The notes under the pieces: generated by a model | What the model was told of the DNA's origin: nothing | Database searches by the model: none | The model's input: only the letters and a program-made list of their open reading frames with translations | Source of the DNA: Cristatella mucedo | Lineage: Eukaryota; Bryozoa; Phylactolaemata; Cristatellidae | Direction of reading: 5' to 3' | DNA: 64,000 nucleotides | Assembly (NCBI GenBank): GCA_009760855.2 | Contig: WPIO01000140.1 | Coordinates: 498,001-562,000 of the forward strand | Position numbers and translations under genes: made by a program | In this document: piece by piece, positions 22,611 to 33,309 of the stretch | Position numbering within the stretch: position 1 is the first letter of the stretch | Layout of the letters: each line of letters opens with the position of its first letter

Positions 22611-22794
22611 CTGTGGTTCTCAACCTTCCTAATGCCTCGACCCTTTAATGCAGTTTCTCATGTTGCGGTGAAACCCTACATAAACTATTGTGTGCCAAAT
22701 GTGGACATGCATGTTTTCCGATGGTCGTAGGCAACCCATGTGAAAGGATCGTTCGACCCCAAACGGGTGTCGACCCAAAGGTTGAGACCCTTTG
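22611..22794 (+). mobile_element. SPIN-like non-autonomous hAT element with 8-bp target duplication
   Basis: The 184-bp element starts CTGTGGTTCTCAACCTTCC and ends GGTTGAGACCCTTTG. Its arms are inverted copies (TGGTTCTCAACCT versus AGGTTGAGACC). Internal strings CGACCCTTTAATGCAG, GTTTTCCGATGGTCGTAGG and GTGAAAGGATCGTTCGACC follow, as I remember it, the layout of the short SPIN (Space Invaders) hAT elements known from tetrapods and a few invertebrates. Flanks TGCAACAT (22603-22610) and TGCTACAT (22795-22802) match at 7 of 8. It has no coding capacity, so it would have needed a transposase in trans. Confidence 0.85.
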
Positions 22795-22802
22795 TGCTAC
22801 AT

Positions 22803-23915
22803 CGACGGTGTCTGAACCGAGGCCATGCATTTTTAGTCTCAAAACAACTGCATTTTTCCTGAGTTTTTTCGGGATTAATGTGATGCACTGCCTTTTCAGG
22901 CTGTTTTTACTTTTAAGAGTAGTTCACTATTGCTATTTGCATATCTAATGAAAATAATTTAATTCGGCTTTGCTTTCTTAGGTGAGATCAAGTAATGGTA
23001 GCTAGTAAAATGCAATATAATCGTTCACTTTGGCTGGTTTTCTGCCTGCTAAATGCATACTTTACACCGACTCACTTTTACACATAACTTTTTTATTCTG
23101 CACACAAAGAGGTTTATTTAAATAATTAGAATATGAGGCCTTCAGGACGGTAATTTGACATAGATACCTAGTTTTCGCACTCCCTTATTCATTTAGCTGC
23201 TGTGTTCATGTGTTTGAGTTTCTTTTATGTGCTCATGTGTCCGGGAATTGCAGTATTATCACAAATCTGCCTGTATGCTTTCCAGCCAGTATATCTTAAG
23301 TGCCTAGAAAGAGACTTTGATCTCAGAGAGTATGGTATGCGAATTAACTACCGTAATTATCTATATTTAGTAATTATCGTTACTTGATATACTTACTGTA
23401 ACTTTAGAAAGCCCAAGTATTTAGCAAGCTTCGAGTTGGCACAGCTGGCCACCCAGGTAATAGGTTGACATAAATATGCCTTAGCAGGCCACTCGGCCAC
23501 TCGATTGTCTTGTTTATGCTGCGTGAACCAAATGCTTTCATTGCCCTGGTTCCATGTCTGACCTATCTATCTTAAACTGTCACTTGTCGTGTTCCTAACA
23601 CCTCCCCAAGGAAATGCTTCACATTGTAGAATCCGACTGAACTTCCAGAGACATCTGGAAGCATTGCCAAAGAGATTCCTCTGTTTCATGGCCAAAATGC
23701 TTGCTGAGACCTAAGGAAAAACCATCATCAGTGTAGCCACGTAGGGGTGCTTCCAGAGAATGCAGTCGCTGATTCGACTCCCTCATTATCAAATATGTAA
23801 ACCAAACAGCACACTGAAGGAGGACAGTCCCAGACGCTGACTCCATCACCGGCCAATGCTTGTCGATAAGCAATGAGTGCAGATACTGTGGTGAATGATC
23901 TGTTCCACACAGAGA
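22803..23915. other. Unassigned
   Basis: AT-rich, short frames only. Nothing recognised. Confidence 0.3.
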
Positions 23916-23953
<38 letters not shown>

Positions 23954-24165
23954 GAGAAAAGGAAGAGATACAGACAGACAGGCAGGCAGGTAGACAGACA
24001 GACAGACAGAGAGAGAGTCAGAGAGACATACATATACAGACCGAGAGACCGAGACAGAGAGAGCAAGACAGAGACAGAGAGTGAGAGAGACAGAGAGAGG
24101 CAGAGACAGAGAGACGGCAAGACAAAGGCAGAGAGAGAGAGAGAGAGAGAGAGGGAGGGAGAGAG

Positions 24166-24257
<92 letters not shown>

Positions 24258-24372
24258 TAGATAGATAGATAGACAGAGACAGAGACAGAGACAAAGACAG
24301 AGGCAGAGACAGAGACAGAGACAGAGAGTGAGAGACACAGAGAGAGGCAGAGACAGAGAGACGGCAAGACAA

Positions 24373-24414
<42 letters not shown>

Positions 24415-24594
24415 AGAGAGAGAGAATGAGAGAGAGAGAGGAGATAGATAGATAGATAGATAGATAGAGAGAGACAGAGACAAAGACAGAGGCAGAGACA
24501 GAGACAGAGACAGAGAGTGAGAGACACAGAGAGAGGCAGAGACAGAGAGACGGCAAGACAAAGACAGAGAGACAGAGAGAGAGAGAGAGGGAGG

Positions 24595-24654
<60 letters not shown>

Positions 24655-24811
24655 TAGATAGATAGATAGATAGAGAGAGACAGAGACAAAGACAGAGGCA
24701 GAGACAGAGACAGAGACAGAGAGTGAGAGACACAGAGAGAGGCAGAGACACAGAGACGGCAAGACAAAGACAGAGAGAGAGAGAGAGAGAGAGAGGGAGG
24801 GAGAGAGAGAG

Positions 24812-24907
<96 letters not shown>

Positions 24908-25000
24908 GAGAGACAGAGACAAAGACAGAGGCAGAGACAGAGACAGAGACAGAGAGTGAGAGACACAGAGAGAGGCAGAGACAGAGAGACGGCAAGACAA

Positions 25001-25050
<50 letters not shown>

Positions 25051-25065
25051 AGAGAGAGAGAGAGG

Positions 25066-25153
<88 letters not shown>
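23916..25153. repeat. Higher-order GA/GACA/GATA satellite
   Basis: A 1.24-kb array in which simple-repeat segments recur in a fixed order: GAGTGAGAGACACAGAGAG, AGACGGCAAGACAAAGACAG, pure (GA)n, GGGAGGGAGAG, AATGAGAGAG, (GA)n, GGAGATAGATAGATAG, then CAGAGACAAAGACAGAGGC. The GTGAG landmark recurs at 24081, 24328, 24517, 24723 and 24956 (spacings 247, 189, 206, 233). Unit length varies mainly through the (GA)n tracts. Long Ser/Leu and Arg/Glu frames are artefacts. Confidence 0.93.
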
Positions 25154-25157
<4 letters not shown>

Positions 25158-26744
25158 TTGGCCACGAGCTTAACTGAACCTGGTCGTCATTTTTGCCACC
25201 GTCGTTGCTATTGCTTTACGTGCGACAATTGGAATCACCTTTGGCAAGTCTCCAGCCGATAGAAAAAGAGTATATGCATGTTCGTGCACAACACATTTGG
25301 CTGGTTCTCTCTAGCCTTATTGACTTCCGGGAGATGCTGCTGAGGAATTACCCACCCCCAAAGGTATGTCCTGCTCTCAGAACCCAGAAAACGAAGGTGC
25401 AGCTCTTTCAATTCTCCTCGGTAATGGCACTCGATTGCAGGATTATCTGGCTACGAAGTATCATGAACACGATGAAGCATGGGGACATTATTATACCCAG
25501 CAACTTCCTAGAATTTATTGTTCGGTATGGCCCTGCACCGGAGCTGGCTCTTCCAAAATTTAAGTAGGCAGCCTGCAAGAGCTTGAATTGAGTCGCGTCC
25601 TATTTTTGCATCTAATAAGGAAAAGCCATAGCTGTAGACAGTGGTCGTGCTTGGGTGTACACTTAAAATTTAATTTGATGGTACAGATCTGGTGGTCTAG
25701 GCATGGTTTGTTAAACACTCGTTGACTCGGCATCCTTAACATGCTCAACAAATTGGGCATAGGGTTGAATGCCCCATTCCTGAGTAATTGCAGTCGAGTC
25801 TTCGGTCCCTCATTTTCTTGCTCTGATCAAGTTATCATTGTGTAACGACAGGTCTATGCCATTGCTACTACTACAAAAAGCTACTTGCTGAAAGAACCAT
25901 AAGTTGGTGAGACTTGGATAGTGCCTTATTCGAAGCTAAGGCTAAACTTATATGGGAAAATCTCGCATCGTTTGATTAGGTCTTCTAATGAGTTAGTCAT
26001 ATCTATTTGTCTTATGCATCTCAAGTAATAACGATTCTTGATCTAGCTTGCTCTTACCATCTAATAGTTGGATGCACGATGACTCAATACTCGATACTTG
26101 TGCAGATGATGCTACACTTCCTTCTCTCTGAAAAGCTTACACTACCCCCTGGTGTGATAGCACCATCTTTGCAGCATCAAAGCTCAACATTCTCATATCG
26201 GCAGTCTTCTAAAAATCTGCTGTTCTGATGGGATAGTACAGTTGCTAGCATGCTTGCCTTCTATGACAGGATAGTTTGCTTGCGAGACTGTAGAGCTGCA
26301 AGCGAAGCCAATCAGCTCAGCCTAACACCCTCAGGTCGTCTCCGAGCAACAATTTGATGCTTATTTCTTTTGTTTTAAAATTGTCAATGAGATGCTGCTG
26401 CGGCACAGCAGTTCGCGGACTGTGAGACTCACATCGACAGATTACAAGTAGCTACCTGCTACCCTTGTTGTCCTGCAGCAGACTCCTGCACATCATTCCT
26501 AGCTGCCCTTCACCTCCAGCTGCTTGCTGCTTGCAATCCTTTCTTTGACTTAGCTCACGGCTCGTCTACACAGCTCGGACTGTTTGATCTTCATACGTTC
26601 TGTGAAATGAAGGATATGGGACGCCCATGGACAATAGCCGAGGTATGGTATTTTTGAACAAAGAAACACTTGTAGAGTATAAGAAGGCAAAAATAGGGAT
26701 AACAAAGCTACGTAGTCTGTAAGGTGACTACTATGATAAGAATA
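25154..26744. other. Unassigned
   Basis: A 124-aa plus-strand frame (25193-25567) has no motif I recognise. The rest holds short frames only. Confidence 0.3.
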
Positions 26745-27380
26745 ATACGAGTGCTAATAATAATCATGAAACCTTTGCATAGCACTTTGAGAGAACTAAA
26801 CATCTATCTGTCCAGGTGACATGCATGTGATTGAAAGCAAATTTCTCACTTGCAGCGTATTAATGTGCAGAACTTTAGTGTGACTAAGCACACAACTGAC
26901 AATTCGCACGAATGAGACAAAAAATTTTTGGGAACAGGTGAGTTTTAAACTTCTTTTTTAACTGCTGTCTGAGTCAGGAGATGGCGCAACGTCATTCACT
27001 AGCGAGCTCCGGGCTTTTGAAGCCTGGTGTTACAGAGGGAGATACATTGCATTACAAACTGGGTCTCCACAAGATGTCTCCACAAGATTTGAGGTTTTCC
27101 ATTAACACGGCTTGTGTCAGGCGTGCAGGCGCTACGGCAGGAGATCTGCTAAGGGAAGGCCTGCACAACAGCCTAAAGGGACCTAAAAGCAAAAGACAGA
27201 ACCTTGAAGTCGAAATGCTGCTTGATTCAAAGCCAGTGCAGTCGGCTAGAAGTGGAGCAATATGTATGGCAGTTGGGCTACGACGTTAACGACAGAGATG
27301 GCCAGCTAAAGATTGTGTACTAAATAGAACCAGAATGAATCCTCTGAGCAGCTAGGACTCCTGAAGCCATCTTAATAATA
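26745..27380 (-). mobile_element. Old LINE-A-like remnant
   Basis: A worn tail at 26745-26830 (AATAATAATCATG, then GCATAGCACTTTGAGAGAAC) precedes blocks matching LINE-A in order: CAAGATTTGAGG, GGGACCTAAAAGCAAAAGAC, AGAACCTTGAAGTCGAAATG and AGTGCAGTCGGCTAGAAGTG. A short LINE-B-end-like string (GAGATACATTGCATTACA) sits at 27040-27057. No frame survives. Confidence 0.65.
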
Positions 27381-27383
27381 ACA

Positions 27384-27572
27384 ATACTATTTAGTGGTCT
27401 CTTTTGTGTAGCGACAGAAGAGTCTTTTCGGCTATCACCACCGCTTGCATAAAGAATCACCCACTGCAGGATTCGAACCCATGACCTCGGGACCGTATAA
27501 ACCCCATTCTACCCATGACGACGAGGTCGTGAAAAACAACCACCTTCCCTAGTGTGCCAACACGGCTCACCA
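27384..27572 (-). mobile_element. SINE-1 copy a
   Basis: Read on the minus strand: GTGAGCCGTGTTGGCACACTAGG (A-box region), then GGTCATGGGTTCGAATCC (B box), a body with GCAAGCGGTGGTGATAGCCG, and a tail CTTCTGTCGCTACACAAAAG ending in an AT-rich stretch. Pol III-type internal boxes mark it as tRNA-derived. An extra stretch of about 20 bp lies between the boxes compared with the 30.6 kb copy. Confidence 0.85.
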
Positions 27573-28489
27573 ACTTGTGTAAATAATCTCAGCACACGAA
27601 TGTATGCCGTGCTGTGGGTGCACGGACACTTACTTTCAAAGAAGCACTAGATGTCGGCATGGTTGCATCAGGCTGGTCGAGACTTGCGAGGGCTGCAGCA
27701 TCTGCTCATCTGCTCCTTCGCTGAAGGTACAACCTCAGGGCACAATGGGACAGATCTTTCTCCTGATCCTAGACGAGGCATCGATAGCGCAGGAGGCTAG
27801 GTGCTTGCACTTCACAATCCAGGTCGCTTGTTCGATTCATGCATACGGAAATCCTGTGTTGCCGACTGCAAGTGGGCGATAGTCACTGAAGCCCTTCTGC
27901 CATTATATAAATGAGCCAGTTTGATCAGCTAAACTCTGCTTTTTTAAAGTTCAGCTTGACATGCTTGCTGTAAGCTAGGTGTTTGCCACTCGCTGCGCTG
28001 GCCACTGAATCGCCATGGTGACCTTTGGCGAGCTGACGAAGAGCAGATGATTTGCAGATCTGCCGTGCGTGTCCGTGTAAGTGGCAGTTTAGCCGCACTG
28101 CTTAGTTCCACTTCTCTGCTGCTGTCTGGCTAATCTCTAGAAGCCGGCAGCTACCGTAAGCATTCCAGGCCTGGGCTAACGTTTGCTGTCTGCCAGGCTG
28201 CCGAGCCAGTGCTGCAAGTTACACTGCTGCCAGCCGGCCACAGCTTAATTTTTTTTTAGATTTCTCTAGCCATGAATGGCTTAACTATAGGCTTTACCCT
28301 ATTTTGGCACCGCGTGCTCTGGGTTTGTGAGTCATGTAGTTAAACCGCCTACAAGAAGGGGGATGAATGTGCTCTAGCACGAGCTCCACTAAACATCCGC
28401 GCATTTTTCCAACTCACATAAATGAGCAAAGACGTGTGCCGTGCCAAAACCATTCCTCTATTGGCACTTGCCTTCTCAGCAACAATCTC
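27573..28489. other. Unassigned
   Basis: Frames of 92 aa or less without motifs. A 9-nt T run lies near 28250. Nothing recognised. Confidence 0.3.
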
Positions 28490-28494
28490 TGCTT

Positions 28495-29275
28495 GAAGCA
28501 TTTTCAGCTAAATTACATTGCTAAAATTCGGGCGTGTTTAGACAGGGATACCACATCTAAATTGACCCATGCGTTTGTGACATCCCATCTTATCTTCAAT
28601 AACTTACTGCTTGCCGGTCTACCGGCCTGTGCACTCAGGCGTTTACAGCTGGTGCACAACTCTGCAGCTCGGCTTGTCTGTCGTGAGCAGCACAGTTGTC
28701 ACATCACTCCACTTCTCACCGACCTGCACTGGCTCCCAGCAGAGCAAAGCATCGACTTCAACGTTTTGTCACTCACTTTCAAGTCAGTTCGTTCTTTGGC
28801 TTCAGCCTACCTATATTTCTATTCCCCTCGAGGCTAAGCATCGTACCATCCACTTTTCGGAATCTAACTATTTACCTTTACGTCTCACAAACCTCAAATC
28901 CTTTGGAGACCGTGCCTTTAGTTTGTAAGGTCCCAAAGCCTGGAACTCACTTCCAACCTGCATCACGACATCTCTTGACTTGTCCACATTTAAAAAGAAA
29001 CTAAAAATGCATCTATTTATCACAGCATTTAGTGGGTCCATGTGATTAGTTCTTTGCATGTCTATGCGTGCTGACACTGTTGCCTGCTGCCACGAACCAT
29101 ACTTGCTTGCTGACCTTATGCATGTCACCCATAACTATGTTATTCTTGTTTATTGAGAATACTACAACTAACTATTCGATCGTGGCTTCCTTTGCAACAA
29201 CTGTAATGCGCCTAGAAAGAGAATGAGTTGTCTGCTTCATTGAGTGTATTATTGTTATTAATATTGTTGTTATTA
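28495..29275 (+). mobile_element. LINE-A copy, 3' half
   Basis: It begins at TTTTCAGCTAAATTACATTG (the FQLHNIAKIRA region) and runs in two frames (28367-28837 and 28696-29004) through LRRLQLVHNSAARLVCREQ, LLTDLHWLPAEQ and the C-terminal KPGTHF region. The 3' end has CCTAGAAAGAGAATGAG and irregular ATT repeats to about 29285. Frameshifts break the ORF. The tail lies about 50 bp from the (GA)n array at 29332. Confidence 0.82.
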
Positions 29276-29329
29276 CTATTATTAGCAAGGGCATCTGCAT
29301 GGGCTAGGGATCGGCTGAGTGGCAAGCAC

Positions 29330-29610
<281 letters not shown>

Positions 29611-30225
29611 TGAGATATATCTCCACGTGGGGAGGCTGGCAAGCCTCGCTTGCCCGGTGCTGGAGCGCTGCTGGAGCATTCATGGAGATCTCGCTGGGTT
29701 CTGTGCTGCTGCTGCTGCTTCTACTGCTGCTGCTACTTCAGTCATGCTTCCTTCAGTGCACATAAGACCGCCTGCAAGAGGGTGATGCTGATGCTACTGT
29801 CATCGACTTTCACCAAGACTTCGAGCTATAACGGTGTCAGTCAGGTATAAAAATATCAAGTATATCAGGTAAAAAGATCTGGTCTCAGTCACGGCTGGGG
29901 GAAGAGCCACAGAAAAGCCAGATATGGCACGTTGCTAGTACCCAATCGCAGTGCACCTAGCTGCACCACGTATGTATAAATAACAATACTAACGATAATA
30001 TTAATAATAATTACAATACCAATACATTTTAATAGCACCCTCAGAGAACTCAATCTCTTTCTACGAACTTAACACTTGCTGCAAAGGAAGCACGATCGAA
30101 TGGTTAGTGGTAGCATGCTCAATGTCAACAAGCATGACATGGTTAGAGGTGACATGCACGGGGTGAGCATGCAAATATGGTTAATGACAGTATGCACAGT
30201 GTCAGGAGATGTCGTGACGCCAGTC

Positions 30226-30379
30226 GGAAGCTGCAACTACTCCTGCTGCCGACTAAGGCTCATCATACCGAAAGCCGCTTAGGCTGTGAGTGCGCTATAC
30301 AAAACTCTCCTGTGTAGCACCCATATAGTCTTTATGGCGTTGTGGAGTTACAGAGATACATTACATTATATTACATTTA
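30226..30379 (+). mobile_element. LINE-B 3'-end insertion
   Basis: Contains ATACCGAAAGCCGCTTAGGC, TGTGAGTGCGCTATACAAAA and a GTGGAGTTACAGAGATACATT end with ACATT-type repeats. It begins at an ACTACTCCTGCTGCCGAC string equivalent to the start of the other solo LINE-B tails and has an internal deletion. It sits antiparallel inside LINE-A. Confidence 0.85.
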
Positions 30380-30454
30380 GTGAGTTCCAGGCTTTGGGAG
30401 CTTACGAACCAAAGGCGCGATCTCCAAAGGGTTTGAGGTAAGTATGAGCTATAG

Positions 30455-31066
30455 TTAAACGATTAGATTCCGAAAAGCAGGTGGTACGATGCTTTGCCTG
30501 GTAGGGAAGTCGATCTGATAGGTAGGCAGGAGCAAAAGAATGAAAGGACCTAAAAGTGAGTGACAGAACCTTAAATAAATGCCAGCTGATTTAACAGCCT
30601 CTTTTTTGTATAGCGACAGAAGAGCCTTTACGGCTATCACCACTGCTTGCAGCGGCGATAAAGGATCGCCCACCGCAGGATTCGAGCCCACGACCTCGGG
30701 GCCGAGGTCGTGAAAAGCAACCACCTTACCTAGTGAGCCATCACGGCTCACCAGGTCAACCTTGAAGTCGATGCATTGATTGACTGGGAGCCAGTGCAGG
30801 TCAGCTAGAAGTGGTGTGATGTGGCAACTGCAAACCTCACGACCGATAAGCCTAGCTGCAGAGTTTTGCACCCGGTCTAAGCACCTGATTGCACAGGCTG
30901 GTAGACCAGCAAGCAGTGTGTTACAGAAGTCAAGATGGGATGTTACAAATTTACGGACCAATTTAGATCTGGTATCCTTGTCTAAACAAGCCCGAATTTT
31001 AGTGATGTTATGTAGCTGAAAGTAAGCATGCCTTGCCTTACTGGTCTTATCGCACCTAGGGCCCAT
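30455..31066 (-). pseudogene. LINE-A RT C-terminus with SINE-1 read in frame
   Basis: The frame of 203 aa begins with the LINE-A block YFQLHNITKIRACLDKDTRS and continues NTLLAGLPACAIR, then PLLADLHWLPVNQCIDFKV. It then runs directly into SINE-1 sequence (LVSRDGSLGKVVAFHDLGPE through LLSLYKKEAVKSAG) and returns to LINE-A in a different phase (FCHSLLGPF). The SINE is therefore open in this frame. This is an accident of insertion in a dead copy, not a functional fusion. Confidence 0.8.
30575..30752 (-). mobile_element. SINE-1 copy b, with target duplication
   Basis: Minus strand: GTGAGCCGTGATGGCTCACT, GTGGGCTCGAATCC (B box), then AGCAGTGGTGATAGCCGTAA, AGGCTCTTCTGTCGCTATAC. AACCTT(A)AA before it and AACCTTGAA after it repeat the interrupted LINE-A target AAACCTTGAAGTC, which marks a clean insertion. 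The GACCTCGG..CCGAGGTC dyad lies between the boxes. Confidence 0.9.
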
Positions 31067-31077
31067 CTAAAGTCTTA

Positions 31078-31165
31078 ACAATAATAATAATACACTCGAT
31101 AAAGCGCCCTCAGAGAACTCAATCTCTTTCTAGGCGCTTTACATTTGCTGCAAAGAAAGCTCTGA
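31078..31165 (-). mobile_element. LINE-A solo tail
   Basis: AATAATAATAATACACTCG, AAGCGCCCTCAGAGAACTC, TTTCTAGGCGCTTTACATTT and GCTGCAAAG are present and nothing more. It is an extremely 5'-truncated LINE-A or a minimal tail unit. Confidence 0.85.
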
Positions 31166-31504
31166 AATCGTATCCTATCTTCACTTGGATTTTGAGCACA
31201 GCTAACTTGCCTGCTGTGATGTTGTGGCGACAATAATCATGCATTCTTTGGCCTTGCCACGAGTGGGACATATATAGCCACCCATGCGAATATCAAGATC
31301 AGCAATGACAGGTTGACAGGGGACACAATCAGCTACATGGCACTGCTCAGAAAAACTCTGTGAGAAACTATCGCAACATAGTGCAGCATTCTGTTGCAAT
31401 AGTGCTCATGCTGCAGTCTTAGCAGCTGCAAATCAGAGCAGCTCTTTCTATTGCTCTTTGGTCCTCCTTTCTAGTGCAAGACAGCTTGGCAGCTTATCTG
31501 TGTG
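31166..31504. other. Unassigned
   Basis: No gene or repeat relation seen. Confidence 0.3.
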
Positions 31505-32212
31505 ACCGGAACATGTGCATCGTTACTCCACTTCTCAGTGACCTGCACTGGCTTCCAATCAAGCACCGAATCTGCCTCCAGGTCCTGTTCGTCAATTTTG
31601 GGTTCCTGCATTCTATTGCTCCGGCTTATCTATAATAATAATAATAATAATAATAATTCACTCGATAAAGCGCCCTCAGAGAACTCAATCTCTTTCTAGG
31701 CGCTTTACATTTGCTGCAAAGGGAAATGCGATTAAATGGTGAGTAACATCGGGCTTGATAAACAAACAACATGAATAACATGGTTAGGGGTGACATGCAC
31801 AGGGTCAGCATGCAAATGTGGTTAGTGGCAGCATGCACAGTGTCAGCACGCATAAGCACATGAAGGATGAATCACAGGGACCGACTGAATGCTGTCCTAA
31901 ATAGGTGTGTTTTTAGGTTCCTTTTAAACGTGGTCAGGTCAGGGGATGTTCTGACGCAGGTCGGGAGAGAGTTCCAGGCTTTGGGAGCATATGAACTAAA
32001 TGCACGGTCTCCAAATCTCCCTATCTATCTGAAATACGCACTCCCCCAACTTCTAGATGTTGCACCCACTTATCCGATTCAGGATGTTCAGCTGTCCCCT
32101 AAACCAGGCTAAAATTCTTTTGACACCGGGCCTTCGGTTGCTGTGCCCCAAAACCCCAGAGCTCAATATCGACTGACACAATGACATTTTTCAACTTGAC
32201 AGCCTTTAAAAG
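31505..32212 (+). mobile_element. Older L2-like remnant split by a LINE-A insertion
   Basis: 31505-31632 encodes a broken LLHFSVTCTGFQSS / TPLLSDLHWLPIK-type block and ends CCGGCTTATCTA. After the LINE-A insert, CCTATCTATCTGAAATACGC resumes; translations recall the YLSE.. and RAFGCCAPK blocks of an L2-type C-terminus. TATCTA is repeated at both junctions. The sequence differs clearly from LINE-A and LINE-B, so it may be a third, older family. No open frame. Confidence 0.6.
31633..32018 (-). mobile_element. LINE-A short copy, head-to-head with the next
   Basis: (AAT)n, then the full inverted stem and 3' UTR (CTTTACATTTGCTGCAAAGG, GGTTAGGGGTGACATGCAC), ending at GCACGGTCTCCAAA. Flanked by TATCTA on both sides. 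Close in sequence to the young copies. Confidence 0.88.
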
Positions 32213-32536
32213 AACTCCCTCCCGACCTGCGTCAAAACATCCCCTGACCTGACCACATTTAAAAAGAACTTAAAAACACACCTATTTAGGACAGCATTTA
32301 GTGGGTCCCTGTGATTCGTCCTTCATGTGCTGACACCGTGCATGCTGCCACTAACCACATTTGCATGCTGACCCTGCACATGTCACCCCTAATCATATTA
32401 CTAATTTTGTTTGTTTAAAAGCACGATTTTACTCAACATTCAATTGCATCTCCCTTTGCAGCAAATGTAAAGTGCCTAGAGAGAGATTAAGTTATCTGAG
32501 GGCGCTTTATCAAGTGCATTATTATTATTATTATTT
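32213..32536 (+). mobile_element. LINE-A short copy in the opposite orientation
   Basis: GAACTCCCTCCCGACCTGCG to the (ATT)n tail at 32517-32536. With 31633-32018 it makes an imperfect inverted pair with about 200 bp between the arms. Each has its own tail, so it is two insertions and not one inverted copy. Confidence 0.87.
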
Positions 32537-32599
32537 AAAAGGAAGCTAAACAGCTGTCTATGCCACGTGAATTGCCTTTTCATAAGCAGGTGCATGCTT

Positions 32600-32720
32600 A
32601 AATTAATAATAGTATTAATAATAAATTTATATAGCATCCATCCTCAGAGAACCTAATCTCTTTCTAGGCACGTTGCATATACTGAAGCATGATCATATGC
32701 TTATGTAATGAACACTACCG
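32600..32720 (-). mobile_element. Diverged LINE-A tails
   Basis: TTAATAATAAATTTATATAG, CATCCATCCTCAGAGAACC and CTCTTTCTAGGCACGTTGC form a worn tail. Nearby (ATT)n stands at 32865-32890, and a 30-bp tail stub (AATATTGCACTTGATAAAGCG) at 32990-33012. Confidence 0.65.
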
Positions 32721-33012
32721 CTAGTGGCAACATAAACAGTATCAGAAAGCACAACATGGTCTGAGGTAATTGTGAATGCTGTCACTAAGCAGTAGACACA
32801 CTTCCTTTTGAACATACGTAAATGGCCTACAGAGAGATGTGTTTCCCATGGGATGCTAAGCAAATGTTTCATTATTATTATTATTATTGTACTATCATAT
32901 TAGGATACATCATGAATTCTGCTTACAAAAGACCCTCAACAATGACCTATGCCGCGGTTAGGAGCCAAAATAATGCTTCCATAATAATAATAATATTGCA
33001 CTTGATAAAGCG

Positions 33013-33309
33013 CATGTGCACGTGCAAGGTAGCGCTTGTGAATGCATGTTCTTACAGAGGAAGCCTTTGCTAGCAGCTAACTGTGTATGCCATAACTAGA
33101 ATAGAATCGTAAGCTAAAAGAATAAGCCGGAGCTGACATGCTGACTGTCAGCACATTGGTGTCAGCAATGTGGTGCAATTGCAACCTGTGACCTTCCTTA
33201 TGAGATTTTCTGAGGTTTCTGCATGCAATGTAGCGAACCTTATCAAGGTCTAGTAAAAAGAGCTCGGCTCCTTAAGACCCTTTACCGTAACTTCTGTGGT
33301 CTTCACTGG
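33013..33309. other. Unassigned
   Basis: Short stretch between LINE pieces. Nothing recognised. Confidence 0.3.

Larger units (their letters stand above)
29985..31035 (-). mobile_element. LINE-A copy carrying two nested insertions
   Basis: The 3' end is an irregular AT-rich tail (29985-30035) and GCACCCTCAGAGAACTCAAT. The body is interrupted by a LINE-B 3' piece (30226-30379) and by SINE-1 copy b (30575-30752), then resumes as CTTGAAGTCGATGC..GACTGGGAGCC and ends at the FQLHN region near 31030. The split sequence is collinear with the young LINE-A copies. Confidence 0.88.

Noticed and set aside
27461-27485. Possible tRNA gene from its B-box-like GGTTCGAATCC
   Set aside because: The same unit recurs with a shared non-tRNA body and tail at 30.6 and 44.9 kb, so it is a SINE. 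No acceptor stem closes.
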